A DNA stretch of 64,000 bases from WTJY01 sp045105475. GTDB lineage: Bacteria; Chloroflexota; Anaerolineae; Promineifilales; Promineifilaceae. The stretch spans positions 1 through 64,000 of the forward strand of contig JBGCDP010000352.1 of the NCBI GenBank assembly GCA_045105475.1. The letters are read 5' to 3'. Below are positions 26,397-34,244 of this stretch, one piece after another; the first letter of the stretch is position 1; each line of letters opens with the position of its first letter. The position numbers and the translations under genes were made by a program. The notes beneath the pieces were generated by a model, which worked only from the letters and a program-made list of their open reading frames with translations, did not search any database and was not told where the DNA came from.

Positions 26397-27220
26397 TATT
26401 GAGCCTCTGCTTTGTTAGGAATAGCAATGTAATTCTTTAAGACGGGAAGTTCGGCCGCACGCTCATGACTTTGTCTAGCCAATAAAAGCGTCATGCCAAA
26501 TACAACTAAAACATTAGTAATGAAGAAAAAAGTGAATTCTTCAATAGGCAATATCGAACCAAGTAGTATCCCTAGAGTCTTCTCACTACTAATGGTCCAT
26601 GTACCAGCCAAAATAGCGATGCTATCAGCCCCTGCTAGGAAAAGCGTGATAGGCATAATGCCCCAAAATACGAGCCGCCTATAATGCCACAAAATATCAG
26701 CCCCGAACCCTGTTTGGATCATAATGGGGATAAAAGCCCACGAGATAATCAGGGTAAGGTAAATTGTTGGTGAATATCCGGACAACAGAAAAGCGGTTGA
26801 AATAAGCCAGAAAAATCCGATTAATAACGTCACCCATTTATTTAGAGCCAGATTAGGTTGAAAATTGCCCGGAGCCATCGCTTGTGGCCACTGCCTTATG
26901 AGGTAAAAGGTGATAAGAGACGTTAAGGAAGTTTGTAGGATAAAGAACGTATATTCCTCGACCGGAACATAGCCAATCACTAATCCCGTTACCAAATTAG
27001 GGTCATACCACCAAACTCGGGTCGCAACTAAATAATTATCCCAAGGGGTTGTCCAGACAAACGCAACAACAATTAATGACAAAACAACGTTAAGCACAGG
27101 CCAAGTCGAGAAAGCAGATGGAAGCGCTTTTTTTGCTGATTTACTTTGGTAGAACGCTAGAAGCCCAAAAAGAATCAGGGGAATTCCTAGAAAAATCTGC
27201 AAAAATCGAAAATAAGTCAT
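26396..27220 (-). CDS. Lycopene cyclase (CrtYc-CrtYd fusion type)
   Basis: A 274-residue protein with seven to eight spans in two homologous halves. Each half has the acidic motif of the heterodimeric/CarR-type lycopene cyclase: VPVEEYTFFILQTSL (residues about 86-100) and LPIEEFTFFFITNVL (about 225-240). The halves correspond to CrtYc and CrtYd of actinobacteria, here fused as in archaeal and fungal enzymes. It would add a beta ring to lycopene, at one or both ends. It is the first gene of the operon 27220-21344 on the minus strand. Confidence 0.88.
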   Translation of the reverse strand: MTYFRFLQIFLGIPLILFGLLAFYQSKSAKKALPSAFSTWPVLNVVLSLIVVAFVWTTPWDNYLVATRVWWYDPNLVTGLVIGYVPVEEYTFFILQTSLTSLITFYLIRQWPQAMAPGNFQPNLALNKWVTLLIGFFWLISTAFLLSGYSPTIYLTLIISWAFIPIMIQTGFGADILWHYRRLVFWGIMPITLFLAGADSIAILAGTWTISSEKTLGILLGSILPIEEFTFFFITNVLVVFGMTLLLARQSHERAAELPVLKNYIAIPNKAEAQ

Positions 27221-27373
27221 ATTGTCTAATTGTAGAAAAGTCGCACCGAAATCGTTTAAGTCGCGTAATGCACATTTATCAGGCGGATGTTACCTTGGAT
27301 ATTAATGGTTGTATATATGTGTAAAGTAAAAATAAAAATTTCAGCAGATTCTGCAAGGTCTTAAAGAGAAATT

Positions 27374-27400
27374 TTGCATCTTGCTTTTTTTTGTTATAAT
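27374..27400 (+). promoter_or_regulatory. Putative greA promoter
   Basis: A perfect TATAAT at 27395-27400 follows a T-rich spacer; the -35 is weak (TTGCAT at 27374-27379 with 15 bases between, or TTTTGC at 27372 with 17). Transcription from about 27407 would give a leader of about 250 bases before greA. Confidence 0.55.
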
Positions 27401-27406
27401 GCTCGC

Positions 27407-27655
27407 CCTCAGTTGATCTATTGTCAATTGTTGAGTATTTAAATAGTCATTTATACGTGTTTTACAAAATCAAAAGAATTGGTTTTTACACCAATTTTTT
27501 AATCTCTAATTTATTAGGTATTAATAATTTTTTTATTAATAGTTTGCGATTCAAACTATTACCGCCTGCTTATCCCTGTATCACTCAATATGAATTATCT
27601 AAACTTGCGCCAGATTATGGCGCAATCGTTTTTATAGTCAGAGGTGGAAGTCGAA
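27407..27655 (+). promoter_or_regulatory. AT-rich, hairpin-rich greA leader
   Basis: The gap between the divergent carotenoid operon and greA (27221-27655) has no convincing gene. The leader holds four small hairpins in a row: AATTGGT/ACCAATT near 27478-27497 followed by Ts; ATTAATA/TATTAAT near 27520-27541; AGTTTG/CAAACT near 27541-27557; and TTGCGCC/GGCGCAA at 27605-27611 and 27619-27625, followed by five T at 27629-27633. The last resembles an intrinsic terminator only 8 bases before the greA ribosome site, hinting at attenuation. Confidence 0.45.
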
Positions 27656-28141
27656 ATGGTAGCTAAACCCTACATGTTAACTGAAGAAGGTTTAGAGCGT
27701 TTATCAGAAGAGTTAGAAGAGCTTAAAACAACCGGCCGTGAGCGGCTGGCTGAGCGCTTAGCGATGGCTCTTGAAGATGGACAAGATGATGATTTTGTCG
27801 ATAATGCTGAACTTGAAGCTGCTCGTAATGAGCAATCCTTCTTGGAAGGGCGTATCGAGAAGCTTGAGCAAATTCTAAGCAACTACAGCTTAATTAGTGA
27901 AGCTAAAATCATTAAAAGCCGTGTCTCTATCGGGGCGTATGTCACGATTGTTGAAGAAGGTTTTGATGAAAAAGAAACATATCATCTCGTTGGCGCGGCC
28001 GAAGCTGATCCCGTTGAAGGCCGTATTTCAAACGAAAGCCCTTTAGGGGTTGCGTTACTTGGCAAGAAGAAAGGTGAAACGGTAGAAATCGAAGCACCTA
28101 ATGGAACAATTGCGTTCCGGATTGCCAGAATCAAATACTAA
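27656..28141 (+). CDS. greA: Transcription elongation factor GreA
   Basis: A 161-residue GreA. The N-terminal coiled coil holds YMLTEEGLERLSEELEELKT and the acidic tip DGQDDDFVDNAELEAARNEQ, the latter being the loop that enters the RNA polymerase secondary channel and supports transcript cleavage. The C-terminal FKBP-like domain has RVSIGAYVTIVEEG, YHLVGAAEADP and ISNESPLGVALLGKKKGETVEIEAPNG. ATG 27656 is preferred to an in-frame GTG at 27644, as GAGGTGG at 27641-27647 is a ribosome site 9 bases before it. It is a single-gene unit ending at the terminator 28173. Confidence 0.96.
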   Translation: MVAKPYMLTEEGLERLSEELEELKTTGRERLAERLAMALEDGQDDDFVDNAELEAARNEQSFLEGRIEKLEQILSNYSLISEAKIIKSRVSIGAYVTIVEEGFDEKETYHLVGAAEADPVEGRISNESPLGVALLGKKKGETVEIEAPNGTIAFRIARIKY

Positions 28142-28172
28142 GCTAAGTAGCACACGCATCTAAGCGCTAACA

Positions 28173-28214
28173 AAAAAAGCTGTTGACCGACTAGAATCGA
28201 TCAACAGCTTTTTT
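28173..28214. terminator. Bidirectional terminator between greA and FHA kinase
   Basis: Perfect 14-bp arms (28173-28186 and 28201-28214, core AGCTGTTGA) around a 14-base loop, with A-tract on the left and T-tract on the right. It can end both the greA transcript and the convergent kinase transcript. Confidence 0.88.
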
Positions 28215-28246
28215 GTTGTGTGTAAATGGTTAGCTTTTTAAGCTGT

Positions 28247-29887
28247 TCAGTCGCCTTTGACCAAAACGATTTCAAAATCAGCAATGCATAACGGGGCATT
28301 TCCATCCCAAAGCACTTTTTTGCCAGGAATTAGTTTGTGACCATTTAGAGTAGAGCCATTTGTGCTGTTAAGGTCTGTAACAAAAACCTCTTTGCCTTTT
28401 AGCTCAACTTCAACATGCTTTTTCGATACGCGCCCACTTGGAAGAATCATCTGGCACTCGGGGAGGCGGCCGATAATGATCGCTTCTTTGCGCATAGCAA
28501 TAAATGCCGGTTCCGCTTCAGAGCAGTTCAAAGAATATATCCCCTGAATAACCGTTTGTTCTTCATCAGGTAGGTCTGCTTCAATTTTTTCTCCCTCGTT
28601 CAATTGGCGCAGTGAGAGCCTGTATCCACCGAGATTAATATCAACATCTCGTTCCCATTCGTATGATATGGAAGGGGCCAGGCGTTCATCACCTAAAAAC
28701 GAGCCATTTGTGCTATTGAGGTCACGTATAACAACACGGTCCTTAAGCACCTCAATCTCGCAATGCTTTTTTGAAACATATCTTTCTTGTCGGCCGAGGA
28801 CAATGTCGGCCGAATTGCTGCGCCCTACAATAAGATGTTCACCAACAATCAGTGGGGGATGCACACTCTCAATCCGGCCCTGATACGAAACGACGATACA
28901 TTGAGAGATCGGCTTGCTTGCTTCTTTTAGCGTTTCTTCCCTAATCGAAGCAAACACCTGATCACGATTTAGTTCAGCAGTGACCAGCTTCATCCCTTTT
29001 TTAATGCGCTGTGCCATTTGTGACTCGCTTTTTAAAGCATAGCTGGGCAAAAACCTAGATAGACGAGTGCGTACTTCAGCCGCTGAAGCTGGCCGATTGT
29101 TTGGGTCCGGATTCAGCATTTGCCGAATCAAAATATTTAATCGATTCGGCACCTTAGGGTTATGTGCTTTTGGGGGAATTAATTTGCCGCTCGTATGAAA
29201 TTTTACCGCATCAAACAAGTTCCGAATCGGATAGGGCCGTTTGCCAGTGACCGCTTCATACATGGTTACTCCAAGTGAGTAAATGTCTGAGCGTTCATCA
29301 GTCAGGCCACCGGTACATTGTTCGGGCGACATATAAGCAGGGGTGCCGAGTGTCATCCCATTCATTGTGTGGGTCAGGCTGCCACTAGCGATTTTTACTA
29401 AGCCAAAGTCGCTCACCATTGCCTGGTAAGGGCTCATTTCGTCGCCACTATCGGTTAAAAGAATGTTGTCAGGTTTTAGGTCTCGATGAAGAACACCTTG
29501 CTCATGGGCAAAACTCAACACATCCGTGATTTGAGAAAAAATGACGGCCGTGTCTTCAATAGGAATGCCATTCGGGTTTTCCTCGATTAGCTCCCGCATG
29601 CTGGCCCCTTCTATATACTCCATCATCAAATAGTAACTTTCTTGAATTTCTCCAAAATTAATAACGTTGACGATGTTTTTGTGCTGCAGCTGGGCGGCCG
29701 TCCGAGCTTCCTGCAAGAATCTCTCAAAGGAGTCAGGAATATCGATCATTTCAGGGCGCAGCAGCTTGATCGCTGTGTATCGTTGCAAATCAGGGTGATA
29801 AGCACGATAGACAATCCCCATACTCCCTTCACCTATGACTTCTTGTATTTCAAAATTATTGATGACTTCGCCAATTAACTGTTTCAT
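28247..29887 (-). CDS. Ser/Thr protein kinase with two C-terminal FHA domains
   Basis: A 546-residue cytosolic Hanks-type kinase. Residues about 12-275 are the kinase: glycine loop GEGSMGIV (19-26), ATP-binding K41, catalytic HRDLKPDN (134-141), DFG in VSDFGLVK, and TPAYMSPEQ. A linker is followed by two FHA domains, at about 345-410 (VGRSNSADIVL, RYVSKKHCEIEV, RDLNSTNGSFLGD) and about 465-535 (IGRLPECQMIL, GRVSKKHVEVEL, TDLNSTNGSTLNG). Both FHA copies keep Arg, Ser and Asn residues that bind phosphothreonine. No membrane span is seen, unlike the kinase at 36281. The target is unknown; autophosphorylation read by its own FHA is plausible. Confidence 0.94.
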   Translation of the reverse strand: MKQLIGEVINNFEIQEVIGEGSMGIVYRAYHPDLQRYTAIKLLRPEMIDIPDSFERFLQEARTAAQLQHKNIVNVINFGEIQESYYLMMEYIEGASMRELIEENPNGIPIEDTAVIFSQITDVLSFAHEQGVLHRDLKPDNILLTDSGDEMSPYQAMVSDFGLVKIASGSLTHTMNGMTLGTPAYMSPEQCTGGLTDERSDIYSLGVTMYEAVTGKRPYPIRNLFDAVKFHTSGKLIPPKAHNPKVPNRLNILIRQMLNPDPNNRPASAAEVRTRLSRFLPSYALKSESQMAQRIKKGMKLVTAELNRDQVFASIREETLKEASKPISQCIVVSYQGRIESVHPPLIVGEHLIVGRSNSADIVLGRQERYVSKKHCEIEVLKDRVVIRDLNSTNGSFLGDERLAPSISYEWERDVDINLGGYRLSLRQLNEGEKIEADLPDEEQTVIQGIYSLNCSEAEPAFIAMRKEAIIIGRLPECQMILPSGRVSKKHVEVELKGKEVFVTDLNSTNGSTLNGHKLIPGKKVLWDGNAPLCIADFEIVLVKGD

Positions 29888-30231
29888 TTAGCCTTTTATT
29901 CAGCAGAAGCGGCTGTTATTTACTACTACGAATCGCTTGAGACTTTAAAACCTGCACAGGATACTCGTTATCCATTTCATTGATAAGGATTGAAAATGTG
30001 GAAATTTCCAGCAACGACCTCACTCTTGTTCTTGGCAATACTCAGCGCAATCTTAAAAGTATATCGTTTCAATTTTGTTAGTGTGCTCCATTTTATTTAG
30101 TTTGTGCTACCTATATTTCTGTACCTTTGTATGTGCAACAACTGATGATTAAGCATAGTTGTAACAACGAAATTTTATATGATTCGGTAGTCATACGGCC
30201 AGATTTTTAATACAAATGATTGAATTAGGTG
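29888..30231. other. Intergenic region between FHA kinase and LysM protein
   Basis: These 344 bases hold no credible reading frame. An imperfect inverted repeat (ACAACT near 30138-30143, AGTTGT near 30157-30162) could be an operator or promoter element for the minus-strand kinase. Nothing else is recognisable. Confidence 0.4.
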
Positions 30232-30828
30232 CTATTGAGGGATCAATATTTCTTGACCCGCTTTTAGCAGATTTGGATTGACTAAGTCATTAGCTGCCAA
30301 GATTTGCTCAACAGTTAGTTGATTTACGGTCGCAATTGACGTTAATGTATCCCCTGGTTGAACAATATAAACAACCGTTGTTATCTCACTTTCGGCCGCG
30401 CCTGACTCTTCATCCTCAACTTTACCCGATGTTTCCTCTTCTGTTTGCAAAGGCTCTGTTTCGTTTTCATCAATTTCTTGTGAATCTTCACCTGATGATT
30501 CTTCAACGTCCTCTGGATCCGTGCTTTCTGGTCCCACTTCAGATTCTATAGGCGTAATTGCTTCAGGCTCTTCCGGCACATTTTCAGGCTCAATTTCAAC
30601 TTCGGTGCTTTCTTCAGTTAAACCGATAATTGGAGGGACGTACTGCGTAAAAATAATCGGCCCAATTACTGTGATGGCTAAAACGGTAATCAAGATGATG
30701 CCTGCAAAAAAAATGACGAACTTAAGCCATTCAAATAGCCCTCGATTGTTAGATTGGTTTTCAGCTGCGTGGTGAGTGTTATTCTGCTCCATAGTGTTAC
30801 TTCTTACGTAAGTTGTTTCTTGATCCAT
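30232..30828 (-). CDS. Membrane-anchored LysM domain protein
   Basis: A 198-residue protein: a short cytosolic N-terminus, one span (about residues 34-57, FVIFFAGIILITVLAITVIG), a long acidic Glu/Thr/Ser linker (about 75-148), then one LysM domain at the C-terminus (YIVQPGDTLTSIATV, LTVEQILAANDLVNPNLLKAGQ). LysM binds peptidoglycan or chitin-like glycans, so the protein ties the membrane to cell wall material outside the cell. A second ATG (residue 13) is possible as start. It lies upstream of the FHA kinase on the same strand, with 344 bases between them. Confidence 0.85.
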   Translation of the reverse strand: MDQETTYVRSNTMEQNNTHHAAENQSNNRGLFEWLKFVIFFAGIILITVLAITVIGPIIFTQYVPPIIGLTEESTEVEIEPENVPEEPEAITPIESEVGPESTDPEDVEESSGEDSQEIDENETEPLQTEEETSGKVEDEESGAAESEITTVVYIVQPGDTLTSIATVNQLTVEQILAANDLVNPNLLKAGQEILIPQ

Positions 30829-30956
30829 TTTAACGGCTTCCTAATAAATAGAGTTTTGAGTCTACCATAAAAAAAACTGGACAGGCAAACCGTTAACCAC
30901 CAGACAATGAGAAATATGAGGGAGTCTTTTCTAGCAATATTGATCTGAAAAATTAA

Positions 30957-32195
30957 TTATAAAAGCTCTTTTAGCTGCTGCCGTGGGCGAATTATTTCCC
31001 ACTTTGCTCCCTCTACCAGTACTTCGGCCGGTTTTAAGCGCCCGTTGTAATTACTGCTCATGGCGAAGCCATAGGCTCCGGCGTTCATAATTGCTAGCAA
31101 ATCCCCTCGCTGAACACGGGGTAGAACCCTGTTTTTCGCCATGAAATCACCAGATTCACAAATAGGCCCAACAACATCAATCATCTGAGCTTCACCACTA
31201 TTTGCCTCGTTAAGCGGCAAGATGGGGTGGTCTGCTTGATATAGCGTCGGCCGGATTAGATCATTCATGCCGCTGTCAACAATTGCAAACTGCTTTTCAC
31301 CATTGTTTTTAGTAAACGTAACCTGCGTTAGCAGACAACCAGCGCCACCAATGATTGATCTACCTGGCTCTGCCTTAAGGCCAAATCCAGCACTTTTTAT
31401 CGGTGCGCCTGTTTCTTTGACCCAAGCCTGAATTGTTTTACCCAATTGGAGATTGGTGTCACTAATACCTTGGGCGTAGTCGATGCCCAATCCGCCTCCA
31501 ATGTCAATATAGTCAAGCTCAATTCCAGCTGACCTTAATTCAATTGCTAAATCGGTGATGATGTGGGCGGCTTCTACAAATGACGCTGTTTCCTTAATTT
31601 GAGAGCCAATATGAAAAGCGATCCCTGTTGGATGAAGATGGACAGAAGCCGCCGCATGCTGAATCAAAGCCATCCCTTCAGCCATCGGAACGCCAAATTT
31701 GTTTTCTAGCAGACCGGTTGAAATATATGGATGGGTGTCTGCGCTCACATTTGGGTTAAGTCTGAAGCCAACACGGGCAACTTTTCCCATTTCGGCCGCA
31801 ATCGATTCAATCACATAAAGTTCAGCCGTTGATTCCACATGGATGGCTGAAATATCAGCCTTAAGTGCCATACGGATTTCATCATCTCTTTTTCCGACAC
31901 CAGAAAAAATGATCTTTTTGGGATCAAATCCCGCTTCAAGAGCCAGAAATAGCTCACCGCCACTTGTAACGTCGGCACCAATACCGGTGGTGCACAGAAG
32001 CTTTAATATCGCCAGATTTTGGTTGGCTTTCAGCGCATAGGCAAAGGTCGCTGTAGAATCGGCCAATAAATAGCTATTTGTGTTTTTGCGAATAAGCTCG
32101 GCCGAATAGATATAGGTAGGGGAGCCAACCTGGGCTGCAATGTCAGCTAACGGTACACCGTCACAAAATAATCTGTTATTTGAATAATGAAACAT
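30957..32195 (-). CDS. lysA: Diaminopimelate decarboxylase
   Basis: A 412-residue fold type III PLP decarboxylase. The PLP Lys is K56 in FAYALKANQN. Next come GIGADVTSGGELFLAL, KKIIFSGVGKRDDEI, the glycine-rich IDIGGGLGIDY, the PLP phosphate site KAEPGRSIIGGAG and the catalytic Cys region VGPICESGDFMAKNRVLP, with AGAYGFAMSSNYNGR at the end. It decarboxylates meso-diaminopimelate to L-lysine, the last step of lysine synthesis. No other lysine gene is near. The gap to the next gene upstream (32266) is 70 bases. Confidence 0.95.
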   Translation of the reverse strand: MFHYSNNRLFCDGVPLADIAAQVGSPTYIYSAELIRKNTNSYLLADSTATFAYALKANQNLAILKLLCTTGIGADVTSGGELFLALEAGFDPKKIIFSGVGKRDDEIRMALKADISAIHVESTAELYVIESIAAEMGKVARVGFRLNPNVSADTHPYISTGLLENKFGVPMAEGMALIQHAAASVHLHPTGIAFHIGSQIKETASFVEAAHIITDLAIELRSAGIELDYIDIGGGLGIDYAQGISDTNLQLGKTIQAWVKETGAPIKSAGFGLKAEPGRSIIGGAGCLLTQVTFTKNNGEKQFAIVDSGMNDLIRPTLYQADHPILPLNEANSGEAQMIDVVGPICESGDFMAKNRVLPRVQRGDLLAIMNAGAYGFAMSSNYNGRLKPAEVLVEGAKWEIIRPRQQLKELL

Positions 32196-32265
32196 GAGTT
32201 TTCACGGAAAAGAGAAATAGTGAAGGTGGTTGATGAATAGGATGCAGTAGGGGATGCGTACTTAT

Positions 32266-34206
32266 CTACGCCCCTCGTTCCATCTCAGAAATAGTTTTAG
32301 CGACATTTTCGATAGCCACACGCTGCTTACGGTAAAGATCGGATTCGCTCATTGCTAGCCGTCGGGCGATATCACGCACCTTGCGCCCCTGCAAAAACTT
32401 TAGCTCTAGAATGTTGTACAAAATCCATTCTGCATTGGTCCAGCTTCGATCCCCTTCAGGTTTTTGGCGTTCAATCGCTTTGGTCAAAATTTCACGTAGG
32501 GCTCGAGTTGCACTGTCCTCATTGTCTTCAAGCGCATTTTGGACAATGCTCAAAGCGAGAAGCGGGCTTTCTGTTAGGCGCGGGCCACCCCAATAATGAC
32601 TGAGTGCTTCACGGACCATCGTTGAGAAGCCGGGATCATTGAGAACCGCTAGTTCTTCAGCCGGATTAATTAGCGCAGGTGTTGGGTCGCTGTGAGCGGC
32701 TAAAATTCGGCGTTGTTGAAGCTCGGTCACTTGAGGTAACAGCCCTTCGACGGCCGCAAACACTTGTCGCTGTAGCGCTTGGTCTTCTAAAGCTGATGCA
32801 GCCTGACCCGATAAGCGGTTAAATAAAATTGATTCGTTTTCAGTGAGATAGGCTGTTTCTTCGCGGCGTCGAATTCCAAAAATGCCAAGCATTTCATTGC
32901 TTTTTTGATCGCGTAGCGGCCGGATCCAATAATCTTGCCAGCGCACCAAATCTTCATCTCCAACCGAAATGGGGTAATCTCCAAATTCCTCAGTTGTGAC
33001 TGTTCCATTCTCACGGGTTAAAACGATATTTTGCAGTTCGGAATCTGTTGCGATATGGCTGTCTTCTACACCGATCCCAACGGAGCGTTCCATGCGTGGT
33101 CCATCCGGTGTGTATGACACAACAAAAGCGGATGGAATTTGTAACGCGTTGCACGTTGTCGCCAAAATACTTTCGAGATATTCATGCATTTCACGAGTTG
33201 TTACAACCCGCTCACTTAAGAGTTGAATCCGCCGAACATCTGGGTCTTCGTTGAGTTGGAAAATTTGCTCAAGCGAACGTTTAAACGTGTGGATGGCCCA
33301 CTCGGTGATGATAACCGTTGCAACAATAGCGAATGGTACGGCCAGTTCAATCGGTAATCCTAAAAAGTTGGACCCTTGACGTACTGTGACATATGCGATC
33401 AAAACGAGGGTGGCGGCTAAAGGTACCCGAGCCATGTATTTATAGAGTCGAACACGCACCACACGTGCTGGAGATGAGCTAAGCGCAAAATGAACGAGCT
33501 GGGATGTCAAGATGGCAAACATCGCACCCACAATTAGGTTGCCGAAAAAAAGAAGGATATCAATTAGAGAGTCCCAATTTTGCCCTTGAGCCGTTCTGCC
33601 AGATGAGATTAGAAGATAAGGATAAACTCCGATTGGTGCTGCTAACGCTCCAGCTAATACCAGATTCAACCGTCGGCGTGTCGTCGGGATTAATGTGCGA
33701 TTTCGGGCACGTGCGATATTCCAGATAGAAATACTGACGATCACGATAAAAAAGATGCTAAATATAGGAAAGGCAAACCCAGCTTTTAAATAGGTAAATG
33801 ACTCCTGCTGTATGACAGTCCCAACAAGAATGTTCGAGAACATGGCTGTGAGCATAACCAAGGTGCCGATAAGGTAAACGCTGTAAACAGCATACCGTCT
33901 ACGCTTGGAGACAGACCCTGTCGAGATGAGGAGGACGTCTGATAGGTGTAGCAACGCGGCCGGGACATGGGCGATGCCGATCCATTCGGCTCGCAGCCAA
34001 GCTTCGGCCGATGCCAGTGGTACACCGATAGAAACGATAAGCTCTGTGGTGTAGACGATGACAACAAATGTTGTTAGGAGTGAAAAGGCTCGCGTGACCC
34101 GATCACGCAGAAAGTAGGGAAGGTTGTATAGGACGATGGCGGAGCCAAAGATGACGATGGCCGACTGCAGCACGTCATTGGTGAGTGAAATGATCGCCTT
34201 AAACAT
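32266..34206 (-). CDS. 7TM-GAF sensor with C-terminal helix-turn-helix
   Basis: A 646-residue protein of unusual design. The first about 300 residues hold eight or so membrane spans, resembling the 7TM region of membrane histidine kinases; residues about 325-480 form a GAF-like sensor (TREMHEYLESILATTCNALQIPSAFVVSY, RRREETAYLTENESILFNRLSGQAASALEDQ). After a helical region the C-terminus (about 590-640) is a helix-turn-helix: EWILYNILELKFLQGRKVRDIARRLAMSESDLYRKQRVAI. No histidine-kinase ATPase domain is present. So a membrane sensor appears fused directly to a DNA-binding domain. I do not recognise a named family. Ligand and targets are unknown. Confidence 0.8.
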   Translation of the reverse strand: MFKAIISLTNDVLQSAIVIFGSAIVLYNLPYFLRDRVTRAFSLLTTFVVIVYTTELIVSIGVPLASAEAWLRAEWIGIAHVPAALLHLSDVLLISTGSVSKRRRYAVYSVYLIGTLVMLTAMFSNILVGTVIQQESFTYLKAGFAFPIFSIFFIVIVSISIWNIARARNRTLIPTTRRRLNLVLAGALAAPIGVYPYLLISSGRTAQGQNWDSLIDILLFFGNLIVGAMFAILTSQLVHFALSSSPARVVRVRLYKYMARVPLAATLVLIAYVTVRQGSNFLGLPIELAVPFAIVATVIITEWAIHTFKRSLEQIFQLNEDPDVRRIQLLSERVVTTREMHEYLESILATTCNALQIPSAFVVSYTPDGPRMERSVGIGVEDSHIATDSELQNIVLTRENGTVTTEEFGDYPISVGDEDLVRWQDYWIRPLRDQKSNEMLGIFGIRRREETAYLTENESILFNRLSGQAASALEDQALQRQVFAAVEGLLPQVTELQQRRILAAHSDPTPALINPAEELAVLNDPGFSTMVREALSHYWGGPRLTESPLLALSIVQNALEDNEDSATRALREILTKAIERQKPEGDRSWTNAEWILYNILELKFLQGRKVRDIARRLAMSESDLYRKQRVAIENVAKTISEMERGA

Positions 34207-34244
34207 CGATTAAATTTAGAAAAAAAGCAACGAGTGCAGAAAGC

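Noticed and set aside
27421..27666. 81-codon TTG-started frame on the plus strand before greA
   Set aside because: AT-rich low-complexity sequence, no ribosome site, overlaps the greA leader hairpins and the greA start in another frame.
33786..34067. 93-codon frame antiparallel-phase to the 7TM-GAF-HTH protein
   Set aside because: Same strand but different frame within the membrane domain, with unlikely composition; shadow of the real gene.
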